From contig CALGIV010000211.1 of the NCBI GenBank assembly GCA_937914785.1, forward strand, positions 1-21,884: DNA of 21,884 bases, in the 5' to 3' direction. Source of the stretch: an uncultured Eubacteriaceae bacterium (lineage in GTDB: Bacteria > Bacillota > Clostridia > Eubacteriales > UBA1433). The notes below the pieces were generated by a model. That model was given only the letters and a program-made list of their open reading frames with translations, did no database searches and had not been told where the DNA came from. A program made the position numbers and the translations under genes. How positions within the stretch are numbered: the stretch's first letter is position 1; each line of letters starts with the position of its first letter. Shown piece by piece: positions 7,716 through 14,830 of the stretch.

Positions 7716-9194
7716 TCAACTCTCCTTTAACACGCGAAGCACAAAATCTTCAATCTCTGTTTTATCACATACATCGGGGTGCAATACCGGCGCCTTTTCG
7801 ATATTTGCAAGCGCCGGATGAAGCGGCTGAGCAACCTTCTCACTCAACAGGCGAATCGCTTCAAAACTATCCGCCTGTCTGCCGTCAAGCGCCGATAACA
7901 CACTGCCCGCAAACTTATAAGGGCTGGCTGTCGATAACACAACACACGGCGTGTTATCTTCCGTCTGCTTGACGTATTTTTCATATACCGCCATACCGGC
8001 TGCCGTGTGGGGATCCAAAACATAGTTTTGCTGCTCGTATGTCTGTTTGATCGCGCATTTCATTTCCGCTTCATCCGCATAATATGCACTGAACCGAACG
8101 TCCATCTTTTCCTTGATCGCAGCGCTTACCGTATAGCAGCCTTTTTCATTGAGTTGTTCCATCAACGTTTTGATATAAGGGCCGTCTCCATCCGATAAAT
8201 GATATAACAGGCGTTCCAGGTTCGACGAGATTAAGATATCCATCGACGGTGCAATTGTCTTTTTAAATGTGCGGTTTTTATCATATGTACCGTTTGCAAA
8301 AAAGTCGGTCAGTACATCGTTCTCGTTGGACGCACAGATCAATCTTTTTACCGGAAGCCCTGCCAGAGAGGCATAATAACCCGCCAAAATATTGCCGAAA
8401 TTCCCCGTCGGTACACAGAAATTTACCGCGTCCCCCAGGCGAACCACACCGCTTTTAACGAGCGCAAAATAAGCATACCAATAATAGACCGTCTGGGGAT
8501 ATAGCCTGCCGATATTGATAGAATTCGCCGAAGACAGCATCTTGTTTTGCTCCTCCAGCACGCGTCGTACGCGCGCACTGGCAAAAATTTGCTTGACAGC
8601 CGATTGTGCGTCGTCAAAGTTTCCGCGGATACCGGCGACGTAGACGTTTGAGCCTGCCTGCGACTGCATATGTCGTTTTTGAACGTCGCTGACGCCTTCG
8701 CTGGGATAAAAGACGATGATGTCGACGCCCGGCACATCGGCAAACGACGCCAGAGCACTTTTGCCCGTGTCACCGCTCGTGGCCGTCAGGATCACGACGC
8801 GCTTATCCATCTGTTCTACACGCAATGCTTCCAGCATCAGATACGGTAAAATACTCAGCGCCATATCTTTAAATGCAGCCGTCCTGCCATGAAAAAGCTC
8901 CAACAGCGCCACGCTGCCAATTTGTTTTAAAACAGCCGGTTCATCCGCGTAAAAATGATCGCTGTCATAGGCCTTTTTCGCGCACTGCGCCACATTGATA
9001 CCACTGCCTGCAAAATACTTTTCCAGCACCACCGCAGCCAACGAGCTGTAGCTTCGATTCTTCAATTGGCTCAATTCAAACTGAAACGCTATCTGCTGCG
9101 GAACGTAAAGGCCACCATCGCCAGCGATTCCTTGAATCAACGCCACCGATGCGCTGACGGGTTCCTGTAGTCCGCGTGTACTTACATATTTCAT
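7716..9194 (-). CDS. thrC: Threonine synthase
   Basis: 492 aa PLP-dependent enzyme converting O-phosphohomoserine to threonine and phosphate. The start MKYVSTRG is typical of the longer fold-type II ThrC group; AAGGGA lies upstream, while the longer upstream frame has no family similarity. The PLP lysine is Lys109 in FHGRTAAFKDMA. Other hallmarks: TATSGDTGKSALASF (PLP-phosphate and substrate loop), FYPSEGVSDVQKRHM, SANSINIGRLYPQTVYY and PTGNFGNILAGYYA. First gene of the minus-strand threonine operon, divergent from hom across 107 bp with an overlapping promoter pair. Confidence 0.97.
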   Translation of the reverse strand: MKYVSTRGLQEPVSASVALIQGIAGDGGLYVPQQIAFQFELSQLKNRSYSSLAAVVLEKYFAGSGINVAQCAKKAYDSDHFYADEPAVLKQIGSVALLELFHGRTAAFKDMALSILPYLMLEALRVEQMDKRVVILTATSGDTGKSALASFADVPGVDIIVFYPSEGVSDVQKRHMQSQAGSNVYVAGIRGNFDDAQSAVKQIFASARVRRVLEEQNKMLSSANSINIGRLYPQTVYYWYAYFALVKSGVVRLGDAVNFCVPTGNFGNILAGYYASLAGLPVKRLICASNENDVLTDFFANGTYDKNRTFKKTIAPSMDILISSNLERLLYHLSDGDGPYIKTLMEQLNEKGCYTVSAAIKEKMDVRFSAYYADEAEMKCAIKQTYEQQNYVLDPHTAAGMAVYEKYVKQTEDNTPCVVLSTASPYKFAGSVLSALDGRQADSFEAIRLLSEKVAQPLHPALANIEKAPVLHPDVCDKTEIEDFVLRVLKES

Positions 9195-9222
9195 CTTAAA
9201 TGTCCCTTCCCGTAAATATATC

Positions 9223-9251
9223 TTGCATCGGCCTATATTATATGTTAGAAT
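9223..9251 (+). promoter_or_regulatory. Candidate promoter for hom
   Basis: TTGCAT (9223-9228), 17-bp spacer, TAGAAT (9246-9251). Predicted transcription start near 9258, about 44 nt before the hom start codon and just upstream of the inverted repeat at 9263-9282. It overlaps the oppositely oriented thrC promoter almost completely. Confidence 0.6.
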
Positions 9252-9265
9252 GTCCTCATTGTAAA
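9237..9265 (-). promoter_or_regulatory. Candidate promoter for thrC-thrB-regulator operon
   Basis: Minus strand TTTACA (9260-9265), 17-bp spacer, perfect TATAAT (9237-9242). Predicted start near 9230, about 36 nt before thrC. The -35 hexamer shares its last bases with the left arm of the inverted repeat at 9263-9282. Confidence 0.7.
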
Positions 9266-9282
9266 GACAAATGTTTGTCTTT
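9263..9282. promoter_or_regulatory. Inverted repeat, candidate operator of the threonine divergon
   Basis: AAAGACAAA and TTTGTCTTT form perfect 9-bp arms around a 2-bp centre. The site lies just after the predicted hom transcription start and overlaps the thrC -35 element, so a bound dimer could block both promoters. There is no T-tract after it, so a terminator is unlikely. The HTH-ACT protein at 6381-6815 is the obvious candidate binder. The repeat is seen directly; its role is inferred. Confidence 0.65.
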
Positions 9283-9301
9283 CGAAAACAAATAGACAGG
9301 G

Positions 9302-10543
9302 GTGTTTGCAATCAATATAGGGTTGCTCGGTCTGGGCACTGTCGGCAGAGGCGTTTACGACATCATTAACAACCATTGGGGAACAGCCTTCCAAAACGGT
9401 GACGCAGACATTAAAATTACGAAGATTCTTGTCAGTGATTTGACAAAAGACCGAGGAAAAGACTTGGATTATTCGCTGCTCACACTGAATGCCGACGATA
9501 TTTTGCTCGATGAGAACATCGACATTGTCGTCGCCGTCTTAGGCGGCAGTGAACCGGAGCTCAGCTACGTACTCAAAGCGATGGAGAACAACAAAAGCGT
9601 CGTGACGGCAAACAAACAAATCGTCTCTGAAAATATGGAACTGTTGTTTCAAACAGCCCAACAAAATGAGGTCTCGTTTATGTTTGAGGCGAGTGTCGGC
9701 GGCGGTATTCCAATCATCGAGACGATGCTGCAACTGCTTAAAATCAACAAAGTCGACATGATTACCGGTATTTTAAACGGGACGATGAATTTTATTTTGT
9801 CCCAAATGAGTGAATTCGGCACATCTTTTGAAGAGGCATTGAAAAAAGCACAGGAATTAGGCTTTGCCGAAGCTGATCCGACAGCCGACGTAATGGGCTT
9901 TGATGTCAGCCGCAAGCTGTCAATCCTCTCTTCGCTCGCGTTTTCACATATTATTAAAGACGAAGATATCTATAAACGCGGGATTGTCGACGTATCGGCC
10001 AAGGATATTGAAGTGCTGAAAAACAGCGGCTACATTGTCAAGTTCGTCGCGCACTCCTTCATTAAAGACGGTAAATACTACGCATCTGCAGAGCCGGCAA
10101 TCATTAAAGAAAACACACATTTAAGCTCTGTAAATGACGAATATAACGTCGTCATCTTAAATGGTAATATCATCGGCGAGCTCGTCATTTCCGGCAAAGG
10201 CGCCGGTAAAAATCCAACGGCCAATGCCGTCGTCGGCGATATTTTGTATATGATGAACCAAAAGAGCAGCGACAGAGAAATAAACTTTTCCGCTGCTCTT
10301 CCGGCCGGTGGAACGGAAAAAATCACCGGCCGTTACTACATACGGACAACCGTACACAACGACGAACAATTTGACACGGTATACGACTGTGTCGATCGCT
10401 ATATTCTAAAAAAAGATACTGCGTACGAAGATGGCGTGCTGTATTTCTTTACAGAAGAAATTGCTTCCCCGATCGCACAACAGATCGAAAACGAATTACG
10501 GCCTGTTGTCGACAACATTTTCTACGCCAGGATCATCGAATAG
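9302..10543 (+). CDS. hom: Homoserine dehydrogenase
   Basis: 413 aa NAD(P)-dependent enzyme reducing aspartate semialdehyde to homoserine, the branch point to threonine and methionine. Rossmann motif GLLGLGTVGRGV (8-18), VVTANKQIV with the catalytic-region lysine at 105, GGGIPIIETM (133-142), GILNGTMNFILSQM (156-169), and the signature GFAEADPTADVMGFD (187-201). The last 70 or so residues look like a regulatory ACT domain (RTTVHNDEQFDTVYDC...), as in other Bacillota Hom proteins. Start is GTG at 9302; AGGGGTG overlaps it, so ribosome placement is unusual and a rare non-ATG start nearby cannot be excluded. Followed after 11 nt by the double ACT gene. It is transcribed toward the origin, unlike the minus-strand genes to its left. 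Confidence 0.96.
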   Translation: MFAINIGLLGLGTVGRGVYDIINNHWGTAFQNGDADIKITKILVSDLTKDRGKDLDYSLLTLNADDILLDENIDIVVAVLGGSEPELSYVLKAMENNKSVVTANKQIVSENMELLFQTAQQNEVSFMFEASVGGGIPIIETMLQLLKINKVDMITGILNGTMNFILSQMSEFGTSFEEALKKAQELGFAEADPTADVMGFDVSRKLSILSSLAFSHIIKDEDIYKRGIVDVSAKDIEVLKNSGYIVKFVAHSFIKDGKYYASAEPAIIKENTHLSSVNDEYNVVILNGNIIGELVISGKGAGKNPTANAVVGDILYMMNQKSSDREINFSAALPAGGTEKITGRYYIRTTVHNDEQFDTVYDCVDRYILKKDTAYEDGVLYFFTEEIASPIAQQIENELRPVVDNIFYARIIE

Positions 10544-10554
10544 GAGACTTTCAT

Positions 10555-11043
10555 ATGGTAGTTAAAAAATCCCCCATCCAAAGCATTTTATTAGACGATA
10601 ATATCGGTAAGATATCGATTCTTGAAGTTCCCGACAAACCGGGGATCGCCTCTACGCTGTTTAGCCTGCTGGCCGCAGCTGATATCCAGATCCAAATGAT
10701 CGTACAAAACGTCAACAGGCAAAACGTCAACGATATTTCTTTTATCGTCGATGCAGATACTATGGAAAATGCCGTTGCAACAGCGCAAAAGTTTGCTTTC
10801 GAAGTCAATGCGCAAAAGGTGGTCTACGACAAATCGATCGCAAAACTTTCTGTTATTGGAAGCGGACTTGTAACCAGCACTGCCGTTATCGCGACCTTCT
10901 TTGAAGCGCTCAGTGAAATCGGCGTGAACATCCAAATGATCAGCACTTCGGAAGTTATGGTTTCCTGTATTATCGACAAAGCGCAATCCAAAGAGGCGAT
11001 AAAATACGTATATAAGAAATTTGAAGGAAAACCCGGCCGATAA
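10555..11043 (+). CDS. Standalone double-ACT protein, aspartokinase beta-subunit-like
   Basis: 162 aa with two ACT domains and no catalytic domain. ACT1 spans about 18-85 (ISILEVPDKPGIASTLFSLLAAADIQIQMIVQNV), ACT2 about 95-156 (LSVIGSGLVTSTAVIATFFEALSEIGVNIQMISTSEVMVSCII). This is the regulatory C-terminal half of class I aspartokinases, and the length matches the free beta subunit B. subtilis makes from an internal start in its aspartokinase II gene. AGGAG 7 nt before the ATG marks a genuine start. It lies 11 nt after hom and ends in a terminator. It may be a regulatory subunit conferring lysine or threonine sensitivity on an aspartokinase encoded elsewhere, or a free threonine sensor. Fold is firm; function is inferred. 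Confidence 0.88.
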   Translation: MVVKKSPIQSILLDDNIGKISILEVPDKPGIASTLFSLLAAADIQIQMIVQNVNRQNVNDISFIVDADTMENAVATAQKFAFEVNAQKVVYDKSIAKLSVIGSGLVTSTAVIATFFEALSEIGVNIQMISTSEVMVSCIIDKAQSKEAIKYVYKKFEGKPGR

Positions 11044-11100
11044 AAAATATCATTTCAATGTTGTAACTCGACTAAAAAATGACAAATACATTCATATCAT

Positions 11101-11136
11101 AAAAAAGGTGCTCATTTTAAAAGCATCTTTTTTATA
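11101..11136 (+). terminator. Terminator after hom-ACT operon (possibly bidirectional)
   Basis: Arms AAAAAAGGTGCT (11101-11112) and AGCATCTTTTTT (11122-11133) give 12 pairs including one G-T, with a 9-nt loop. The T-run is built into the right arm, and the A-run on the left would serve as a T-run for the opposite strand, where the small gene at 11197-11337 ends. Confidence 0.82.
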
Positions 11137-11196
11137 TATTTATATACAATGTTATTAATATATAATAATATCTTAATTTTGCGCTACCAGTGATAG

Positions 11197-11337
11197 CTAC
11201 TTTATATGTAATTGTTCATACATTTCCTTTGCAAATTCTTCAAACGGCCTTTCTTTTCCGGCTTCAATTGCTTTTAAACCTTCCTCAATTAAATTATCGA
11301 ATCTTTCAATGGCTTTTTCATAATCTACTCGCTGCAT
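11197..11337 (-). CDS. Small protein of unknown function, 46 aa
   Basis: A compact reading frame opened by GGAGGAAAG placed 1-6 nt before the ATG at 11335-11337 and closed by TAG. The product is a charged, probably helical peptide: MQRVDYEKAIERFDNLIEEG at the start and ERPFEEFAKEMYEQLHIK at the end. The pattern of acidic/basic residues and the GKERPFEEF segment loosely recalls C-terminal parts of small antitoxins, but there is no DNA-binding N-terminal domain and no partner toxin in view, so I do not assign a function. It points leftward from the origin, ending at the shared terminator 11101-11136, with a perfect palindrome about 90 bp upstream of its start. The ribosome binding site and coherent composition support it being real. 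Confidence 0.6.
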   Translation of the reverse strand: MQRVDYEKAIERFDNLIEEGLKAIEAGKERPFEEFAKEMYEQLHIK

Positions 11338-11428
11338 TCTTTCCTCCAAACCTATCATCTTATTATATTTAAATCGTAATATATAACAGTTGTAAAATTA
11401 AAATACCTTTTTCTTTACAGTCTTTTGA

Positions 11429-11449
11429 ATGTGCTACTCAGTAGCACAT
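11429..11449. repeat. Perfect 10+1+10 palindrome upstream of dnaA
   Basis: Left arm ATGTGCTACT (11429-11438), centre C, right arm AGTAGCACAT (11440-11449). There is no T-tract next to it on either strand, so it looks more like a protein-binding site than a terminator. It lies between the divergent small gene (11197-11337) and the dnaA promoter (11538-11566). It is unrelated in sequence to DnaA boxes. The binder is unknown. Confidence 0.6.
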
Positions 11450-11537
11450 GTTTATGATCTGGACCATTTAAAAGTGCAAATTTTTACTCCCTTATTTTAC
11501 CATTTCAAAAAAAATGTGAGTATTTTTAAAATTCCTG

Positions 11538-11566
11538 TTGATAAGTCTAAACTTCTCTGCTATTAT
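11538..11566 (+). promoter_or_regulatory. Candidate dnaA promoter
   Basis: TTGATA (11538-11543), 17-bp spacer, TATTAT (11561-11566). Transcription would begin near 11573, giving a leader of about 290 nt. All upstream DnaA boxes lie within this leader, which fits autoregulation of dnaA by its product. Confidence 0.65.
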
Positions 11567-11582
11567 GTGTACTGAAAAAACG

Positions 11583-11864
11583 TTATCCACAACCAAACGA
11601 GTGTTTTATCCACAATTTGTTAATAACTTGTGGAAAGTTTGTTAATAAATGTGTATAAATCCGATTATTTTTTTTAATTATCCGATTCTTTCACGTTTAC
11701 ATTGAATTTACAACTGTGGATAACTTCTATTATAAGAATTGTTGAATTTTTTTCAACACTTTAAGAAAAAACAAACCTTAAATTAATTTAACTTGAATTA
11801 CACATGATATCAACAAGTTTTTCCAACTGTGTATTTTATTTACTAACATATAAGGAGTATCTTT
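11583..11864. other. oriC: oriC, left part: DnaA box cluster and AT-rich sequence upstream of dnaA
   Basis: Perfect TTATCCACA boxes at 11583-11591 and 11606-11614 (plus) and at 11715-11723 (minus), and TTATACACA at 11650-11658 (minus). Weaker variants are at 11628-11636 and 11828-11836. The intervening sequence is very AT-rich (runs of T near 11667-11680, A/T tracts near 11750-11800). This matches the incA/incB-like half of a bipartite Bacillota origin, with the second half between dnaA and dnaN. Box matches are seen directly; origin function follows from established knowledge of this locus. Confidence 0.9.
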
Positions 11865-13190
11865 ATGGATCAACAGCAAAAGAAAGAATTGTATGAAATT
11901 TGGGAATATGCGATCAATGGATTAAAGGAAGATTTAAGACCTAATATTTTCGAATCCTACATACGCATCTTAAAACCCGTCTCCATCAAAAATGATACCT
12001 TCTACCTCCAAGTAGACGAAGACTTTAAGAAAAAAATCCTTGAAACAAAATATGCTGTATTAATAGCAAATCATTTAAAAGTAAAAACAGATAATAAAAT
12101 ATATAAAGTAGATTTTTTATTACCGGAAGATATCATCAATGAAATCGACACGCCTTTAAACGAAGACGGACCGAACTTATTGGACAAATATACTTTCGAT
12201 ACATTCGTCGTCGGCAGCAGCAATCATTTTGCTTATGCCGCCTCTTTAGCTGTTGCGGAAACACCGGCAAAAAAGTATAACCCATTATTCATCTACGGCG
12301 GTGTCGGTTTGGGCAAAACACATTTGATGCAGGCTATTGGCAATTATATCAATAAAAGAAATCCGCGCAAAAAAATACTCTATATCACCTCTGAACAATT
12401 TATGAACGAGTTTATCTATGCATTACAAAAGAAGACAAATATCGCCTTTCGGAATAAATATCGTACCGTAGATCTGTTACTTATCGACGATATCCAATTT
12501 ATTGGCAGCGGAGAGAGCACACAGGAGGAATTTTTTCACACATTTTGTGAACTTCAAGCTGACGAAAAACAAATCATTATCGCTTCTGATAAGCCACCGA
12601 AAGAAATTCCCCGACTTGAAGAACGACTGCGCAATCGCTTTGAACAGGGCTTGATCTGTGACATCCAACCGCCTGATTATGAAACGCGCATCGCCATTTT
12701 GCGTAGAAAAGCTGAGCGGGATAATATGGCAATCAACAACGACATCATCGATTATATCGCCTCAAACATTCAATCAAACATCCGCGAATTGGAAGGCGCA
12801 CTGTTAAAAATTAAAGCGATCGGCGAACTTACCGGACAACCGATTACGCTTGATACCGTTAAAGGCCTCGTTGAAGACTTGACAAAAGAAGTTACCTTAT
12901 CTTCTATAAAAAAAGCAGTCAGTGAACATTTTGATATCAGCATCGAAGATTTATCTTCCAAACAACGTACGCGTATGATCGCCTATCCACGCCAGATAGC
13001 AATGTATATGGCACGTAACTTAACAGCTCACTCAACGACACAGATCGGTGCAGAATTCGGCAACCGTGACCATACAACTGTTTTATACGCCTGTGATAAA
13101 ATAAAGGATGATTTGACAAAAAATCATAAATTGAAAAATGATATCGAACGTATTACTAAAAATATAAAAAAAGGAGATGCAGCTATATAA
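11865..13190 (+). CDS. dnaA: Chromosomal replication initiator protein DnaA
   Basis: 441 aa, typical. Domain I (about 1-85, protein interaction) runs through a short linker into the AAA+ domain III: Walker A GGVGLGKT at 145-152, Walker B LLLIDD at 204-209, sensor/arginine finger region RLEERLRNRFEQGL near 250-263. Domain IV binds DnaA boxes, with the signature helix-turn-helix AHSTTQIGAEFGNRDHTTV at 388-406. AAGGAG 7 nt before the ATG supports the start. It is flanked on both sides by DnaA boxes, as in other Bacillota. The C-terminal signature is slightly atypical (FGNRDHTTV where FGGRDHTTV is common). Confidence 0.99.
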   Translation: MDQQQKKELYEIWEYAINGLKEDLRPNIFESYIRILKPVSIKNDTFYLQVDEDFKKKILETKYAVLIANHLKVKTDNKIYKVDFLLPEDIINEIDTPLNEDGPNLLDKYTFDTFVVGSSNHFAYAASLAVAETPAKKYNPLFIYGGVGLGKTHLMQAIGNYINKRNPRKKILYITSEQFMNEFIYALQKKTNIAFRNKYRTVDLLLIDDIQFIGSGESTQEEFFHTFCELQADEKQIIIASDKPPKEIPRLEERLRNRFEQGLICDIQPPDYETRIAILRRKAERDNMAINNDIIDYIASNIQSNIRELEGALLKIKAIGELTGQPITLDTVKGLVEDLTKEVTLSSIKKAVSEHFDISIEDLSSKQRTRMIAYPRQIAMYMARNLTAHSTTQIGAEFGNRDHTTVLYACDKIKDDLTKNHKLKNDIERITKNIKKGDAAI

Positions 13191-13212
13191 ACATTTTATC
13201 AATGCAAATAAT

Positions 13213-13351
13213 TGTGAATTGTTTTTCTCTTTATGAACAATGTTTTACACACAAAAATAATTTTACAATCACGCAAAAACCTTGATATACAACAATTTTT
13301 ATACTAAAATAAAAGTTATTCACAATACTGACAGCCCTATTATTACTACTA
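13213..13351. other. oriC: oriC, right part: DnaA box followed by DnaA-trio-like triplets
   Basis: Between dnaA and dnaN lie TTATTCACA (13316-13324), a one-mismatch box TTTTACACA (13243-13251) and a weak minus-strand box at 13213-13221. Twelve bases after the 13316 box comes CTA TTA TTA CTA CTA (13337-13351). On the complementary strand these read 3'-GAT AAT AAT GAT GAT, the DnaA-trio pattern described at the B. subtilis unwinding site, followed by an A/T-rich stretch. The order box, GC-containing spacer (CTGACAGCC), trios, AT-rich is the basal unwinding layout. I infer this is where the duplex first opens. Confidence 0.72.
13282..13310 (+). promoter_or_regulatory. Candidate dnaN promoter
   Basis: TTGATA (13282-13287), 17-bp spacer, TAAAAT (13305-13310). 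The predicted start near 13317 falls in the TTATTCACA box and puts the DnaA-trio run in the dnaN leader, so DnaA occupancy could influence dnaN transcription. Confidence 0.55.
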
Positions 13352-13382
13352 CAAAAAATAGAATTATTATTGGAGAAGAATT

Positions 13383-14486
13383 ATGCATATTCAAGTAAAA
13401 CGACAAGATCTAAATCAGTCAGTTAATATCGTATTAAAAGCAGTAACATCCAAAACGACGAATCCTATCTTGGAAGGCATTTTTATTGCCGCTTCAAATG
13501 GCGCACTGACGATGTATTCAACAGACTTGGAAATGAGTATTCATACGACGTGTCCCTGTACGGTAAAAGAAGAAGGCGAAGTCGTCATCCCCGGCAGAAT
13601 ATTTACAGAAGTCATCAGAAAAATGGGCGGAGAAGAACTGACAATCACCAGCGATGAAAACAACCGCATTCAAATTCGCTCTTTGGAAAGCGATATTACA
13701 ATTAATGGTCAGAGTGCGGAACACTTTCCCTCCATTCCTGTCAGTCAGAGCACAGATTATATTATTATTGATAGTGAAAAATTAAAAAGGTTGATAAAAG
13801 AAACGATCTTTGCTGCTTCGATTGAAGACAATATGCCGGTATTGACTGGAGTATTGATTGAAATTGATGAAGAAAGTTTCCAATGTACAGCATTGGACGG
13901 ATATCGCATGGCGATTAGAAAGGAAACGATTGAAAACGGCGTTAATTTTTCCTGTATCGTACCTTCAAGGGTATTGAATGAAATTTATAAAATACTGTCG
14001 ATCGACAGCAGTGATACGATGATTCGTTATGCAGGTAACAAAGTACACTTTATCATTAATGAAACAGAAGTGATCGCCAACCTTATTGATGGAAATTATA
14101 TCAATTATAACGATATTATTCCGAAAGCGAGCAATCTGACGGTAAAGGCAAAGTCAATCGATTTGTTGAATGCATGTGACAGGGCAAGTCTTGTTGCACG
14201 GGAAGGAAAGAATAACTTGATTAAAATGCATATTCTCGGGGATAATTTTCATATTTTGTCCAAAAGCGAAATCGGCAGTGTTGACGAACGGGTAGAGTGT
14301 GAAAAGGTAGGGGGAGAGATTAAGATATCGTTTAATTCAAAATATTTTATCGATGTGCTGAAAAATATTCAAGATGAAGAGGTTAATATCGATTTTATTG
14401 ATAATAAGAGTCCGTGTGTATTAAAAGCAGTAGATAATGATTGTATTTTACAGGTTATTTTGCCGGTGCGCTATAAGGAAGATTAA
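13383..14486 (+). CDS. dnaN: DNA polymerase III subunit beta (sliding clamp)
   Basis: 367 aa, the standard clamp length, forming the ring that tethers DNA polymerase III. Three similar domains are recognisable, with family segments SKTTNPILEGIFIAA near the N terminus, SAEHFPSIPV around 110, VLTGVLIEI and ALDGYRMAIRKE in the middle, and the C-terminal clamp ending NDCILQVILPVRYKED (the family ending around LPVR). GGAGAAG lies before the ATG. It is separated from dnaA by 192 bp holding the second origin element and has its own candidate promoter. A terminator follows before recF. Confidence 0.98.
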   Translation: MHIQVKRQDLNQSVNIVLKAVTSKTTNPILEGIFIAASNGALTMYSTDLEMSIHTTCPCTVKEEGEVVIPGRIFTEVIRKMGGEELTITSDENNRIQIRSLESDITINGQSAEHFPSIPVSQSTDYIIIDSEKLKRLIKETIFAASIEDNMPVLTGVLIEIDEESFQCTALDGYRMAIRKETIENGVNFSCIVPSRVLNEIYKILSIDSSDTMIRYAGNKVHFIINETEVIANLIDGNYINYNDIIPKASNLTVKAKSIDLLNACDRASLVAREGKNNLIKMHILGDNFHILSKSEIGSVDERVECEKVGGEIKISFNSKYFIDVLKNIQDEEVNIDFIDNKSPCVLKAVDNDCILQVILPVRYKED

Positions 14487-14520
14487 GTTATTTGAAAGTA
14501 GAGAATCTGAAACATTAGAA

Positions 14521-14550
14521 AAGTCCGCAACCCCAACAATTTGCGGACTT
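14521..14550. repeat. Perfect 10-bp inverted repeat after dnaN
   Basis: AAGTCCGCAA (14521-14530) and TTGCGGACTT (14541-14550) with a 10-nt loop. No T-run follows on the plus strand; on the minus strand TTTTCTAAT follows, so it could be a weak leftward terminator. It would form a stable stem in the dnaN transcript, 34 nt after the stop, and may be a transcript-end stabiliser. Confidence 0.55.
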
Positions 14551-14734
14551 CTACAAAAGGAAGAGAAGTGGAAATTACTTCAAAGCCCAGATTTTAAGAT
14601 ATAAATCTTTATAGACTTTATAATCATTATAAATAATTAATTTTTCGCCGACTTCACCCAAACGGATGAAATTTATAAAAAAATAGAAAAATTTGACGCC
14701 GGATGATGAATATTTTAAATAAATGTTATGAAAA

Positions 14735-14770
14735 GAAGAAGAATGACTCCTCATTCTTTTTTATTTTTTG
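14735..14770 (+). terminator. Rho-independent terminator between dnaN and recF
   Basis: AAGAATGA (14739-14746), loop CTCC, TCATTCTT (14751-14758), then a T-rich tract TTTTATTTTTT. The stem can extend by a few A-T and G-T pairs. It uncouples recF from dnaN. Confidence 0.8.
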
Positions 14771-14810
14771 GAAGATTGTTAAAAAAAAGATGATTTGTGG
14801 TTATGAACTA

Positions 14811-14819
14811 TGGTATAAT
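14811..14819 (+). promoter_or_regulatory. Extended -10 promoter for recF
   Basis: TGGTATAAT: TATAAT at 14814-14819 preceded by TG one base away. The -35 at the right distance is poor (TGATTT, 14791-14796), which is usual for extended -10 promoters. It lies downstream of the dnaN terminator, 70 bp before recF. Confidence 0.65.
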
Positions 14820-14830
14820 ATTCCTAAGAG

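Noticed and set aside
7250..7972. 240-codon plus-strand frame opposite thrB and thrC
   Set aside because: It crosses the junction of two well-supported minus-strand genes and is rich in His, Arg and Gln, as expected from reading the complement of coding DNA.
11429..11449. Palindrome as a rho-independent terminator
   Set aside because: No T-run on either side in either direction, so a DNA-binding site is more likely.
14577..14754. 59-codon minus-strand frame (ends KIWALK) between dnaN and recF
   Set aside because: It begins inside the terminator hairpin, has no visible ribosome binding site and matches no family I know. AT-rich DNA can leave such frames open by chance. It may be a remnant, so the gap is described instead.
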